A stretch of 64,000 nt of DNA from Miltoncostaea oceani (GCF_018141545.1 NZ_CP064356.1:558001-622000); one strand, 5' to 3'. Counted from the first letter of the stretch, positions 8,564-17,247 are shown. Made by a program: numbers and translations. Notes: generated from the letters alone by a model not told the origin.

Positions 8564-10078
8564 ATGACATCGCTTGCGGGGGAGCTCTCGCGGGGACGCC
8601 GCGCGCTCGTGCTCGCGGCCTGGGCCCTCATCGTCGCCGCCACGGCGCTCTACGCCGTCCACACGGCGTCGGGCGGCGCCGTGTGGCACGGCGACGCGCT
8701 CTACTCGTTCGCCGTCACCGCGGCCGCCGTGGGCATCGCCGCCCGGGTGGCGCTCGTCCGGGAGGACCGCGTCGCGTGGTCCCTGATCGCGGCGGGCGCG
8801 CTCGCCTGGTCGGCGGGCGACCTCTGGTGGATCGCCGCCTACACCGGCGTCGAGGACGTGCCGTACCCGTCGGTCGCCGACGGCCTCTACCTCGCGTTCT
8901 ACCCCCTCGTGTACGCCGGCCTGGTCGTGCTGGTGCGCGGGCGGGTGCGGCGCTTCCACGCGAGCCAGTGGCTGGACGGCCTCGCGGCCGCGCTCGTCGT
9001 CGCGGCGATCGGGGCGGCCGTGCTGCTGCCCCCGATCGTCGACGCCAACGCCGGCAGCAGCGCCGCCGTCGTCGCGACCAACCTCGGGTACCCGCTCGGC
9101 GACCTCCTGGTCCTCGGGCTCGTCGTCGCCCTCACCGGGCTCATGGGCTGGCGCCCCGGGCGGGCCGTCGGCCTGCTCGTCGCCGGCTGCCTCGTGTTCA
9201 CCCTCGCCGACTCCGTCTACCTGTTCGAGGTCGCCGCCGGCACCTACGCCGAGGGCGGGCTGCTCGACGCGCTCTGGTCTGTCGCGATGGTCGCCATCGG
9301 CCTCGCGGCCTGGCAGCCGGCGAAGCGCACCGCCGCAGGCCGCCTCGAGGGCTGGTACGTGATGGTCCTCCCCGGCGTCGTCGCCGTCGGGGCGATCACG
9401 CTGCTGGTGTTCGACCACTACGCGCGGGCCTCGTCCGTCGCGGTCTGGCTGTCCGCGTCCGCCCTCGTCGTCTGCGTCGTGCGCGCCGGCATCACCTTCC
9501 GGGAGAACATCGCCCAGGCGGTGACGGACGCCCTCACCGGGCTGCCGAACCGCCGCCTCTTCCACGACCGGCTCGACGCGGCCGTCGCCCGCTCCCGGCG
9601 CCAGCGCACCCCGATGGCGGTGCTCGTCATCGACCTCGACCGGTTCAAGGACGTGAACGACTCCCTCGGCCACGCCTCGGGCGACCACCTGCTGCAGGAG
9701 GTCGCCGTGCGGCTCCGCGACCTGGTGCGCGAGGGCGACACCGTCGCGCGCCTCGGCGGCGACGAGTTCGCGGTGCTGCTGCCGGGCGTCGCGGGCGTCG
9801 CCGCCGCCGAGGGCGCCGCCGCGTCGATCGCCGCCGCCCTCGCGCGGCCGCTGGTGCTGGACGGGGTCACCATCGCGCCGCAGGCGAGCGTCGGCGTCGC
9901 CGTCCACCCCGACCACGGCGCCACCCCCGCCGACCTGCTCCGCCGGGCGGACCTCGCGATGTACACGGCGAAGGCGGGGGCGTACGCCGACGCCGCGCCC
10001 GCGGTCGCCGCTCAGGCGACCGGCGCCGGCGCCTCCCCGCCCCCCACCGTCCGGGGACCGCGGCCCGTCGCGTCCTGA
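8564..10078 (+). CDS. Membrane-bound diguanylate cyclase (GGDEF)
   Basis: 504 aa, ATG 8564. About nine or ten hydrophobic segments (residues 10-325) form a membrane sensor. The GGDEF domain follows (DALTGLPNRRLFHDRLDAAVARS, VIDLDRFKDVNDSLGH) with an intact active site GGDEF at 398-402 and an inhibitory I-site RxxD (REGD, 389-392) exactly five residues before it. It should make c-di-GMP with product inhibition. No EAL domain. The last 67 nt overlap the 3' end of the convergent GH15 gene. Confidence 0.9.
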   Translation: MTSLAGELSRGRRALVLAAWALIVAATALYAVHTASGGAVWHGDALYSFAVTAAAVGIAARVALVREDRVAWSLIAAGALAWSAGDLWWIAAYTGVEDVPYPSVADGLYLAFYPLVYAGLVVLVRGRVRRFHASQWLDGLAAALVVAAIGAAVLLPPIVDANAGSSAAVVATNLGYPLGDLLVLGLVVALTGLMGWRPGRAVGLLVAGCLVFTLADSVYLFEVAAGTYAEGGLLDALWSVAMVAIGLAAWQPAKRTAAGRLEGWYVMVLPGVVAVGAITLLVFDHYARASSVAVWLSASALVVCVVRAGITFRENIAQAVTDALTGLPNRRLFHDRLDAAVARSRRQRTPMAVLVIDLDRFKDVNDSLGHASGDHLLQEVAVRLRDLVREGDTVARLGGDEFAVLLPGVAGVAAAEGAAASIAAALARPLVLDGVTIAPQASVGVAVHPDHGATPADLLRRADLAMYTAKAGAYADAAPAVAAQATGAGASPPPTVRGPRPVAS

Positions 10079-11889
10079 GCGCCCGCCGCGCCGCGGGCGC
10101 GGTCGATGCTGCAGGCGGCGGAGATCAGGCCGACGTGGGAGAGGCCCTGGGGGAAGTTCCCCACCTGGGTGCCGTCGCGCGGGTCGATCTGCTCGGCGAG
10201 CAGCCCGACGTCGTTCGCGTGGCCCCACACCTCCTCGAACACCTCGACGGCCCGCTCGACGTCACCGGCGCGCGCGAGGCAGTCGGCGAGCCAGAACGAG
10301 CAGATCACGAAGCCCCCGTCCTCGGCGCCCGTCCAGCGGCGGACCAGGCCCCCGGTGGCGAGGTCGCGGGCGATGACGTCGATCGTGCGGCGCATGCGGG
10401 GGTCGTCGGCGGGCAGGAACCCGATCAGCGGCAGCAGCAGCACGCTCGCGTCGAGGTGGTCCGAGCCGAAGGCGCCGGTGTACGCCCCGACCTCCTCGCA
10501 CCAGGCCTCCCGCACGACGGTCTCGTGGATGCGCCCGCGCTCCCGGTCCCAGCGCCGCCGCCGGTCGTCCCCCGCCTCCAGCAGGTCGGCCATCGCGAGG
10601 GCACGGTCGAGGGCGACCCAGCACATGGCCTTGCTGCTGGTGTAGTGCCGCTCCGGGCCGCGGGCCTCCCAGATGCCGGCGTCCGGTTCCCGCCACCGCT
10701 CCGCCGCGAGGTCGGCGACGGTCACGAGGAACCGGCGGGTGATGTCGTCCATGTCGGCGAGCCCGTCCCGCAGGATGTGCGCCGACGCGAGGATCTCCCC
10801 GTAGACGTCGAGCTGGGTCTGCCGCCACGCGTCGTTGCCGACCCGCACCGGGGTGCTGCCGCGGTACCCGCGGAGGTGGGGGAGGGTGTGCTCGGTCAGG
10901 TCGCGCTCGCCCTCCAGGCCGAAGACGATCTGGAGCCCGCCGTCGCGTTCGGCGCCCGCGGCGGCCCGGGCCATCCACGCGAAGTGGTGCTCGGCCTCGT
11001 CGGGGCACGTCGCGATCGAGAGCGCCTCGAGGGTGAGGCTTGCGTCCCTCAGCCACGCGAAGCGGTAGTCCCAGTTGTCCTCGCCGCCGACGATCTCCGG
11101 GAGCGAGGTCGTGGGCGCCGCGACGATGGCGCCGCTCGGCGCGTAGGTCAGCGCCTGCAGCACGAACGCGCTGCGGCGGACGGGCTGCCACGCGTAGCCG
11201 CGGTACCCGTCGTGGTGCGCGGCCCAGGAGCGCCACGCGGCGATCGCGTCCTCGAGCGCGGCGACCGGCTCGACGACCTCGTCGTCGCCGTCCGCCCCGC
11301 CCAGCCGGTGGCGGAGCGCGAGCGACAGCACGTCGCCACGGCGGACGGTCGCCGACATGTCGACGCGGTCGCGCCCGACGCGCACCGGCCCGCCCGCGCG
11401 CAGCAGCAGGCGGTCGGCGCCGCCGAACGTCCGGACGAGCCCGCCGTCCTCGACGAGCTCGGGTACCACCAGCCCGTACTCCGTGCGCGGCACCAGCTCC
11501 ATCGCCACGTCGACGGAGCCCTCGAGGCCCTCGAGCACGCGGACGATCGTGTGGGGTGACCGCAGGCCGATCGCGTGGTCCCGCGCCCCGGGCTCCAGCG
11601 CCAGCGCGTCGCGCAGCCGGACGCGGCCGGACGACGTCGTGAAGGTCGTCTCGACCACCATCGTCCCCGGCACGTACACCCGGTCGGCGTCGGCCGGGCC
11701 GGCGGGGCCGAGCGACCAGTGGCCGGCCTCCGGGTCGAGGATCCGCCCGAGGGAGCTCCGCGAGTCGAACCGCGGCGCGCACCACCAGTCGATCGATCCG
11801 GCGCGGCTGACGAGCGCGGCGCCCTGCGAGTCGCCGAGGAGGGCGTAGTCCGCGATCGCCGGGGCGCCGGGGACGGCGTGGGATGTCAC
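10012..11889 (-). CDS. Glycoside hydrolase family 15 protein (glucoamylase/trehalase-like)
   Basis: 625 aa from GTG 11889, with AGGAG 5 nt upstream. The N-terminal beta domain (about 1-230: IADYALLGDSQGAALVSRAGSIDWWCAPRFDS) precedes an (alpha/alpha)6 barrel with NWDYRFAWLRDASLTLEAL, WREPDAGIWEARGPERHYTSSKAMCWVALDRAL and a final LLAEQIDPRDGTQVGNFPQGLSHVGL. In GH15 the Glu of GIWE and the Glu of LLAEQ are the acid/base pair; both are present. No signal peptide, so it probably acts inside the cell on trehalose or short alpha-glucans. A second GH15 gene lies at 56661. Confidence 0.9.
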   Translation of the reverse strand: MTSHAVPGAPAIADYALLGDSQGAALVSRAGSIDWWCAPRFDSRSSLGRILDPEAGHWSLGPAGPADADRVYVPGTMVVETTFTTSSGRVRLRDALALEPGARDHAIGLRSPHTIVRVLEGLEGSVDVAMELVPRTEYGLVVPELVEDGGLVRTFGGADRLLLRAGGPVRVGRDRVDMSATVRRGDVLSLALRHRLGGADGDDEVVEPVAALEDAIAAWRSWAAHHDGYRGYAWQPVRRSAFVLQALTYAPSGAIVAAPTTSLPEIVGGEDNWDYRFAWLRDASLTLEALSIATCPDEAEHHFAWMARAAAGAERDGGLQIVFGLEGERDLTEHTLPHLRGYRGSTPVRVGNDAWRQTQLDVYGEILASAHILRDGLADMDDITRRFLVTVADLAAERWREPDAGIWEARGPERHYTSSKAMCWVALDRALAMADLLEAGDDRRRRWDRERGRIHETVVREAWCEEVGAYTGAFGSDHLDASVLLLPLIGFLPADDPRMRRTIDVIARDLATGGLVRRWTGAEDGGFVICSFWLADCLARAGDVERAVEVFEEVWGHANDVGLLAEQIDPRDGTQVGNFPQGLSHVGLISAACSIDRARGAAGAQDATGRGPRTVGGGEAPAPVA

Positions 11890-12025
11890 ATGTGCTCCTG
11901 CTGGACGGGGTCGCCCACCGGTACCCGTCGCCGCCCCCTCCGGAACGGGGACCGGACCCCGCACCCCGTTTGCGCCCCTCCGGCCACGGGTAGCGCCGGG
12001 GTCCCCCGACGGAGGTGACGGAACC

Positions 12026-12226
12026 ATGGACGACACGGACCGCACGACGCACGACGGCGAGGACGGCGACGAGGCCATCACCCCGGCCGAGTTCACGAAG
12101 CGGATCGGCGACACGCAGGCGGCCTCGGCCGGCCCGGGCGCGCCCGAGACCGTGGAGCCCACCCAGGGCCGCGACGGCGACGGTCCCTCCGGGCCCCCGC
12201 AGCGCGACATCGGCTCCGGCCACTAG
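12026..12226 (+). CDS. Small acidic hydrophilic protein
   Basis: 66 aa. ATG 12026 with GGAGGTGA starting 14 nt upstream. Composition is Asp/Glu/Gly/Pro/Thr-rich with no hydrophobic core (MDDTDRTTHDGEDGDEAITP, then EFTKRIGDTQAAS). No family recognised. A 10-bp-stem hairpin follows 14 nt after the stop. It may be stress-related like other small hydrophilic proteins in this region, but that is only a guess. Confidence 0.6.
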   Translation: MDDTDRTTHDGEDGDEAITPAEFTKRIGDTQAASAGPGAPETVEPTQGRDGDGPSGPPQRDIGSGH

Positions 12227-12239
12227 GGCGTCACGTGGT

Positions 12240-12264
12240 GCCCGCCGCCCCCGTGGCGGCGGGC
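12240..12264 (+). terminator. Hairpin terminator after the 66-aa gene
   Basis: Perfect inverted repeat GCCCGCCGCC-CCCGT-GGCGGCGGGC, 10-bp stem, 5-nt loop, 14 nt after the stop codon. No U-tract. Confidence 0.6.
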
Positions 12265-12269
12265 CCCGC

Positions 12270-12287
12270 GGGACGGTCGACCGTCCC
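12270..12287. promoter_or_regulatory. Perfect 18-bp palindrome, possible operator
   Basis: GGGACGGTCGACCGTCCC is fully self-complementary, has no loop and follows directly after the hairpin. It lies 100 bp before the anti-sigma-type kinase gene at 12388. A loopless palindrome of this length fits a dimeric repressor site better than a terminator. It could also simply be part of a compound terminator structure. Confidence 0.35.
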
Positions 12288-12387
12288 CACGGACCCCCGG
12301 CTGTTCACGATCGGACGCACCGGGTAGGCAGGGCGGGCACCCGCCGGGATCGACGGCGAGCCACACCGCACCGAGGGACCGACGCGC

Positions 12388-12870
12388 GTGGAGAGGCACA
12401 CCGAGCAGATGCAGGAGCGCCCCGCACCGCCCCCGCCGACCGCCTGGGACGACGTGCCGTGCCCGTGGCGGGCGGCGCGCGGGCGGCTGGCGCACACCCG
12501 CACGACGCTCGACGGCGGCATGACCGCGCCCGGCGCCGCACGTCGCGCCGTGGCCGCCGCCGCGGCGGACCTCGACGAGGACCTCCGCACGGACCTGCAG
12601 CTCCTGGTGTCCGAGCTGGTCAGCAACGCCGTGGTGCACGCGCGTCCCGCGGCGGGCGAGCGGCGGATCGCGCTCGACGTGCACATCTCGTCCGAGTGGG
12701 TGGCGGTGACGGTCACCGATGCCGGCGGCGGCTTCGACCCGGGCCGGCTCGCGGGCCCGCGCCCCGGCGTCCCCGGCGCGCACGGGCTCGAGATGGTCGC
12801 GGCGCTGTCCGACATGCGCGGCATCGACAGCCGCGACCCGTTCCGCATCTGGTTCGCGCGCCTGCTCTGA
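12388..12870 (+). CDS. Anti-sigma-factor-type ATP-binding kinase (RsbW/HATPase_c_2-like)
   Basis: 160 aa, start GTG 12388. Only a GHKL ATPase domain is present: N-box LQLLVSELVSNAVVHARP, G1 box VTVTDAGGGFDPG, and a G2-like GAHGLEMVAALSD. The order and size match the RsbW/SpoIIAB-type regulators common in Actinomycetota that control a sigma factor or signal to SpoIIE-type phosphatases. Partners (sigma factor, anti-anti-sigma) are not adjacent. The N-terminal 40 residues are Pro/Arg-rich and may not be part of the fold. Confidence 0.8.
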   Translation: MERHTEQMQERPAPPPPTAWDDVPCPWRAARGRLAHTRTTLDGGMTAPGAARRAVAAAAADLDEDLRTDLQLLVSELVSNAVVHARPAAGERRIALDVHISSEWVAVTVTDAGGGFDPGRLAGPRPGVPGAHGLEMVAALSDMRGIDSRDPFRIWFARLL

Positions 12871-12948
12871 CGGGCGCGGGCGGGCCCCCGCCGTTTTGGG
12901 CGGGCCCCCGGCGGGGGAGCTACGGGGTCGACCCGAAAGGACGTCCCC

Positions 12949-13113
12949 ATGGACCAGCAGCCGCGCGCCCAGCGCCCCCCCGGCGAGACCCACCACGAGG
13001 TGCCGGACGAGGGCCAGGAGGAGGAGCCGGTCACCCCACCCGCCGACCCCGACAAGCCGACGGACGACGTGAAGAAGGGGAACACGCTCGTCGAGCCGTC
13101 CCCCGGGGCGTGA
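12949..13113 (+). CDS. Small acidic Pro/Glu-rich protein
   Basis: 54 aa, read directly from the sequence: starts MDQQPRAQRPPGETHHEVPD, continues with EGQEEEPVTPPADPDKPTDD and ends NTLVEPSPGA, TGA at 13111-13113. An AAAGGA sits 7 nt before the ATG. No family recognised; the product should be unfolded and soluble. Confidence 0.5.
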   Translation: MDQQPRAQRPPGETHHEVPDEGQEEEPVTPPADPDKPTDDVKKGNTLVEPSPGA

Positions 13114-13171
13114 ACCAGGCTCGGCGGGGCCGCGCCGCGACGCGGCCCCGCCGACCCCCGGGAGCGTCCGC

Positions 13172-13648
13172 GTGACCGAGCCGCGCCGCACCGAGACCGA
13201 CGCCGAGCGGTGGGACCGCCAGCTCGGTGAGCTCCTGCAGGAGCTGCGGGTCGCCCTCCCCGGTGTGCAGGTGCTCTTCGCCTTCCTGCTCACCGTCCCG
13301 TTCAGCGCCCGCTTCGACGACGCCAGCAGCACCCAGCGCGTCGTCTACTTTCTCACCCTCCTCTGCACCGGGGTCGCGACCGTGGTGCTGATGGCGCCCG
13401 TCGCCGTCCACCGCCTGCGGTTCCGCCAGGGGCGCAAGCGGGAGATCGTGGAGGTCGCCCACCGCCTCACCCTCGCCGGCCTCGCCGCCCTCGGCCTCGC
13501 CGTCACGGGGGCCGTCCTGCTCGTCACCGACGTGCTCTTCGGGATCGTCACCGCCGGGATAACCGCCGGCGGCACGCTCGTGCTGATCGTCGTCCTGTGG
13601 TGGGTCGTCCCGTCCCGCGCCGCCGGCGGGGGGACGTCCGGGCGGTAG
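13172..13648 (+). CDS. DUF6328 family membrane protein
   Basis: 158 aa, GTG 13172. The soluble N-terminus (RWDRQLGELLQELRVALPGVQVLFAFLL) leads into the family pattern FLLTVPFSARFDD, APVAVHRLRFRQGRK and four transmembrane helices. DUF6328 proteins are frequent in Actinomycetota and have no assigned function. The 54-aa small gene lies 58 bp upstream on the same strand. Confidence 0.8.
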   Translation: MTEPRRTETDAERWDRQLGELLQELRVALPGVQVLFAFLLTVPFSARFDDASSTQRVVYFLTLLCTGVATVVLMAPVAVHRLRFRQGRKREIVEVAHRLTLAGLAALGLAVTGAVLLVTDVLFGIVTAGITAGGTLVLIVVLWWVVPSRAAGGGTSGR

Positions 13649-13729
13649 CCGGTCGCGTGGCGACGGGCCGGGGCGGCCGGCGTCCGCGACGGCCTACCCT
13701 CCCCCGGTGCGCGGCGACGGGGGTGCGGG

Positions 13730-14656
13730 ATGAGGATCGAGATGGCGGGTGCGGGCGCCGGCCCGGGGGCGACCCCGGCCGTCGCGCGGCCGCGTGCGGC
13801 GACCCGCGGGCGGGGGCCGAACCTGTCGCCGGCGCTCCTCGTGGTCGCCTCGACGTCGGTGTTCGTCGGCACGGCCATGGCGACGTCGTTGTTCGCGACG
13901 GTCGGCTGGGGGGCGACCGCGGGACTGCGGCTCGGCCTGGCCGCCATCATCCTGCTGGCGATCGCCCGCCCGCGGGTCCGGGGCCGCTCGCGCGGCGAGT
14001 GGGGGCGGCTGACGCTGCTCGGCGGCACCCTCGCGGTCATGGGGACGGCGTTCTACGGCGCCGTCGACCGGATCCCGTTGGGCGTCGCCGCCACGATCGA
14101 GTTCCTCGGGCCCCTCACCGTCGCGGTCATCGGCAGCCGGCGCCGCCGCGACCTGCTGTGGGTCGGGCTCGCCCTCGGCGGCGTCGCCGCCCTGTCGGGC
14201 GCCCACTGGGGCGGGGGCTCCGCGGCCGGCGTCGGCCTGGCGCTGGTCGCCGCCGCCGGCCTCGGGGGGTACCTCGTCGCATCCCAGCGGGTCGGCGACC
14301 AGGCCGGCGGCCTCGACGGCCTCGCCCTGTCGGTCGCGATCGCGGCCCTGATGGTGCTGCCGTGGACCCTCAGCCCCGGCGGCGCGCTCCTCAGCCCGTC
14401 GGTGCTCGCGGTGGGCGCCGCCGTCGCCGTGGCGGGGGTCGTGGTGCCGACGGCCCTCGAGATGGAGGCCCTGCGCCACCTGCGCGCCGGGACCGTCGCG
14501 ATCCTCCTCAGCCTGGAGCCCGCCATCGCCGCGGCCGTCGGCTTCGGACTGCTCGGCCAGCGGCTCACCGCCGCGGAGGCGCTCGGGGCGCTGCTGGTCG
14601 TCTGCGCGTCGATCGGGGCGCTCTCCGGGGGCTTGACCCGGGCCACCACCGGCTGA
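13730..14656 (+). CDS. EamA/DMT family exporter (RhtA-like)
   Basis: 308 aa, ATG 13730. Ten predicted transmembrane helices in two EamA repeats. The segment GTAFYGAVDRIPLGVAATIEFLGPLTVAV and its second-half counterpart LRHLRAGTVAILLSLEPAIAAAVGFGLLGQRL are typical of the RhtA/RarD group that exports amino acids and small metabolites. The start is preceded by about 30 Gly/Ala/Arg-rich residues that could be trimmed by a later start. Confidence 0.85.
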   Translation: MRIEMAGAGAGPGATPAVARPRAATRGRGPNLSPALLVVASTSVFVGTAMATSLFATVGWGATAGLRLGLAAIILLAIARPRVRGRSRGEWGRLTLLGGTLAVMGTAFYGAVDRIPLGVAATIEFLGPLTVAVIGSRRRRDLLWVGLALGGVAALSGAHWGGGSAAGVGLALVAAAGLGGYLVASQRVGDQAGGLDGLALSVAIAALMVLPWTLSPGGALLSPSVLAVGAAVAVAGVVVPTALEMEALRHLRAGTVAILLSLEPAIAAAVGFGLLGQRLTAAEALGALLVVCASIGALSGGLTRATTG

Positions 14657-14682
14657 CGGCGACGGGGGCGGCGTTTCACGCC

Positions 14683-14711
14683 GCTCACCGCATCGCAACC
14701 GATCTGTCACC
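14683..14711 (+). promoter_or_regulatory. Possible PHO box upstream of phoX-like gene
   Basis: Three units end exactly 11 bp apart: GCTCACC (14683-14689), CGCAACC (14694-14700) and TGTCACC (14705-14711). Actinobacterial PhoP binds 11-bp direct repeats with core GTTCACC; the outer units match that core at 6 of 7 and 5 of 7 positions, the middle one poorly. The site ends 60 bp before the phosphatase start. Confidence 0.35.
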
Positions 14712-14771
14712 TCCGCGACCCGCGGCTGCGATGGGCTTCCCCCCGGACCGTCCACCAGCCTGGAGGTGACC

Positions 14772-16517
14772 GTGGAGCCCGACGTCACGCCCCGCACCGA
14801 GCACGCCGACGAGAGCGAGTGGCACGCGCTCGTCGCGGGCCGCATGAGCCGCCGCCGCCTGCTGACCGGCGCCGCCGCCGCCGGCGTCGCCGCGGCGGTC
14901 CCGCTGCACCTGACCATGGGGCGGGCCGCGGCGGCCACCGCCGCGACGGTCGCCGCCGTCCGGCCGACCACCGCCGACCGCCTCGTGCTGCCGCGCGGCT
15001 TCCGGGCGGACCTGATCGCGCCGTGGGGGTCGGAGATCGGCGGCGGCCTCACCGCCGGCTTCAACCACGACTGGATCGGCTACTACCCCATCGACCTCCT
15101 CGAGCGCGGGACCGACCTCGACGCCCCGCACCTCGGCTACCTGCCGCGCCGCGCGTCGAGCCGCGACGGGATCCTCGTGATCAACCACGAGTACACCAAC
15201 CCCCTCTTCGTGGGCGGCGACACGGGCTCCGGCCCGAAGACGCCGCAGCAGATCGCCGCGGAGCAGGCGGCGGTCGGCGCATCGGTGCTCCGCGTGCGCC
15301 GCGACCGGAGGGGCGTCTGGGCAGTCGACGCGTCCGACGCGACGTACGCCCGGCGCCTCGACGCGACGACCCCCTGCGTGCTCACCGGCCCGGCGGCCGC
15401 GATCGACGGCGGCCCCGGGGCGGTCGGCACCCTCGCCAACTGCAGCGGGGGCGCGACGCCGTGGGGCAGCGCCCTCTCCTGCGAGGAGAACTTCCAGACC
15501 TACCCGCAGCCCGCCCCCGCCGGCGACGGCTGGGACCCCGCCGTCTACGGCCGCCGCCACTACGGCTGGGTCGTCGAGGTCGACCCGTTCTCGCCGGGGA
15601 CGCCGCCGCGCAAGCACACCGCCATGGGCCGCTTCCGCCACGAGAACGTCGCGATCGCCGTCGGCCCCGACCGCACCGTCGTCGCGTACATGGGCGACGA
15701 CCTCGCCGACTCCTGCGTCTACAAGTTCGTCGCCGACCGGCGGCTCGGCCCCGCCACGGACCGCGACGCGAACCTCGGGATCCTGGAGAGCGGCCGCCTC
15801 TACGTCGCCGACTTCGGCAACGCGGCGTGGGTGCTCCTCGACTACGCGACCCAGGCGAGGCTCCGCGACGCGCGCACCCCGGCGGGCGCCCCCGTCTTCA
15901 CGTCGCAGGCCGACGTCCTCGCCGACGCCCGCGCCGCGGCCCTGCTGGTCGGCGGGACACCGGTCGACCGCCCCGAGGACATCGAGATCAACCCGGTCGA
16001 CGGCGCGGTGTTCGTGGCGCTCACGAACAACACCGGCCACGGCAACTTCCACGGCCAGATCGTGCGGATCGCCGAGGACGGCGGCGACCCGTCCGCGACG
16101 TCGTTCGACTGGTCGATCTTCGCCGTCGGCGGCCCGCAGAGCGGCTTCTCGTCGCCCGACAACCTCGTCTTCGACGCGACCGGGAACCTCTGGATGGTCA
16201 CCGACATCTCCAGCTCGCGCGTCGGGAAGGGCATCTACTCCTTCCAGGGCAACAACGGGCTGTTCCTGCTGCCGACCCGCGGACGCGACGCCGGCACCGC
16301 GTACCAGTTCGCGAGCGGACCGGTCGACTGCGAGCTGACCGGCCCCGCCTGGACGCCCGACGGCGGCACGCTCTTCCTGTCCGTGCAGCACCCCGGCGAG
16401 CTGTCGACGTCGGCGGCGGAGCCCACGAGCCGCTGGCCGAACGGGGGCGACGACGTGCCGCGCCCGTCGAGCGTCGCGATCACCGGGCCGTGGGCGGGGT
16501 GGCGTCGTGGCCGGTAG
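14772..16517 (+). CDS. PhoX-type alkaline phosphatase (DUF839), Tat-exported
   Basis: 581 aa. Of two in-frame GTG codons I chose 14772, with GGAGG 5 nt upstream. A Tat signal is clear (MSRRRLLTGAAAAGVAAAVP near residues 25-45). The body follows the PhoX/DUF839 plan: LPRGFRADLIAPWG, GILVINHEYTNPLF, SALSCEENFQTYPQ, HYGWVVEVDPF, RFRHENVAIAV, MGDDLADSCVYKFV, RPEDIEINPVDGAVFVALTNN and a closing SPDNLVFDATGNLWMVTD. PhoX enzymes are Ca/Fe phosphatases that release phosphate from organic esters outside the cell. A PHO-box-like repeat lies upstream. The next gene starts inside the last 11 nt. Confidence 0.9.
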   Translation: MEPDVTPRTEHADESEWHALVAGRMSRRRLLTGAAAAGVAAAVPLHLTMGRAAAATAATVAAVRPTTADRLVLPRGFRADLIAPWGSEIGGGLTAGFNHDWIGYYPIDLLERGTDLDAPHLGYLPRRASSRDGILVINHEYTNPLFVGGDTGSGPKTPQQIAAEQAAVGASVLRVRRDRRGVWAVDASDATYARRLDATTPCVLTGPAAAIDGGPGAVGTLANCSGGATPWGSALSCEENFQTYPQPAPAGDGWDPAVYGRRHYGWVVEVDPFSPGTPPRKHTAMGRFRHENVAIAVGPDRTVVAYMGDDLADSCVYKFVADRRLGPATDRDANLGILESGRLYVADFGNAAWVLLDYATQARLRDARTPAGAPVFTSQADVLADARAAALLVGGTPVDRPEDIEINPVDGAVFVALTNNTGHGNFHGQIVRIAEDGGDPSATSFDWSIFAVGGPQSGFSSPDNLVFDATGNLWMVTDISSSRVGKGIYSFQGNNGLFLLPTRGRDAGTAYQFASGPVDCELTGPAWTPDGGTLFLSVQHPGELSTSAAEPTSRWPNGGDDVPRPSSVAITGPWAGWRRGR

Positions 16518-16875
16518 CCCCGCACCCGCCGCCGTCGTCGTCCCCGCCCCCGGGGGCGGCCTGCGGGAGGTCGGCCGCGTCCACGGCCGCACCCTCCACG
16601 GGGCGATCGACGCGTACGTCGGGTCGCTCCACCACACCCGGCCGTGGCTCGTCGCCGAGCGGGAGGCGGCGCTCGGCGACCTGGCGGAGGCGTGGCGCGC
16701 CGCCGGGGGCGCCAACGCCCTCGGAGCGCTCCGGGCCGACGCCGTCGCCGCCCACCTCGGGGCCCTGCCCCCCGACGGGCGCGGCCGCGCCGCCGATGCG
16801 ATCCGCGACCTGATGGCCTGGGCGCGGGCCGCCGGGCTCCTCGACGAGGGGGAGGGCCCGCCCGTCGCCGCGTGA
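16507..16875 (+). CDS. Small helical protein resembling a recombinase N-terminal (SAM-like) domain
   Basis: 122 aa, GTG 16507, overlapping the phosphatase gene by 11 nt. The helical section GRTLHGAIDAYVGSLHHTRPWLV through ALRADAVAAHLGALPPDGRGRAADAIRDLMAWARAAGLL has the spacing of a phage-integrase core-binding domain (ydaYL..l..-type start, then a helix ending in W-A/G-L). No catalytic domain follows, so it is either a domain fossil or a separate helical protein. Translational coupling to phoX suggests co-expression. Confidence 0.6.
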   Translation: MAGSPAPAAVVVPAPGGGLREVGRVHGRTLHGAIDAYVGSLHHTRPWLVAEREAALGDLAEAWRAAGGANALGALRADAVAAHLGALPPDGRGRAADAIRDLMAWARAAGLLDEGEGPPVAA

Positions 16876-16879
16876 GGGG

Positions 16880-16896
16880 GCCGCCGCCCCGGCGGC
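16880..16896. terminator. Hairpin between convergent genes
   Basis: GCCGCCG-CCC-CGGCGGC, 7-bp stem with a 3-nt loop, placed between the stop at 16875 and the stop of the convergent SOS-operon gene at 16897. Can serve both directions. Confidence 0.5.
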
Positions 16897-17247
16897 TCAG
16901 GCGCGCGTGCGGTCGAGCAGCTGCAGGAGGTCGTGCGCGGCGAGTTCGACCTCCTTGTGACCCCATTCGGCGGCGCGGTAGACGCAAGCGATCAGCGCCG
17001 AGCGGTGGACGCGGCGCAGGTCGCCGCACACGAACGCGTAGCGGGCCTTGGTGCCGTCCGCCGCGCCGTCGGTGAGCCCGAGGTGCCAGGCCGCGAAGGC
17101 GTCCCAGCCGTGCCGCTCGAGGTAGGCGTTCTCGTCGTCCGCGGAGGGCTGCGCGTCGCCCCAGTCGCTGTCGAGCACGTACCGGCGCGCACGGATCCGC
17201 TCGCGCGCGCGCGCGACGGCGACGTCGTTCACGGTGTACCGGGCCAT
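16897..17247 (-). CDS. Conserved protein of unknown function, second gene of the dinB SOS operon
   Basis: 116 aa. Its ATG (17247) shares a base with the dinB stop (TGATG), so the two are coupled. Distinct conserved-looking segments: YTVNDVAVARARERIRARRY, VLDSDWGDAQPSADDENAYL, WDAFAAWHLGLTDGAADGTK, FVCGDLRRVHRSALIACVYR, AAEWGHKEVELAAHDLLQLL. I recognise this as a widespread uncharacterised bacterial family but know no function. Being under the same SOS box as DNA polymerase IV, it may have a damage-response role; that is inference from position. Confidence 0.75.
   Translation of the reverse strand: MARYTVNDVAVARARERIRARRYVLDSDWGDAQPSADDENAYLERHGWDAFAAWHLGLTDGAADGTKARYAFVCGDLRRVHRSALIACVYRAAEWGHKEVELAAHDLLQLLDRTRA

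Noticed and set aside
7925-10228. Upstream extension of the DUF1990 frame to 1247 codons
   Set aside because: GC-driven open frame antisense to the GGDEF gene and across another gene; low-complexity Arg/Gly/Pro product, and a proper GTG start with coupling exists at 7924.
3564-12318. Shared 14-mer TCACGATCGGACGC at 3564 and 12305, both before genes
   Set aside because: In 64 kb of biased composition a chance 14-bp match is expected, and neither copy is symmetric or aligned with promoter boxes.
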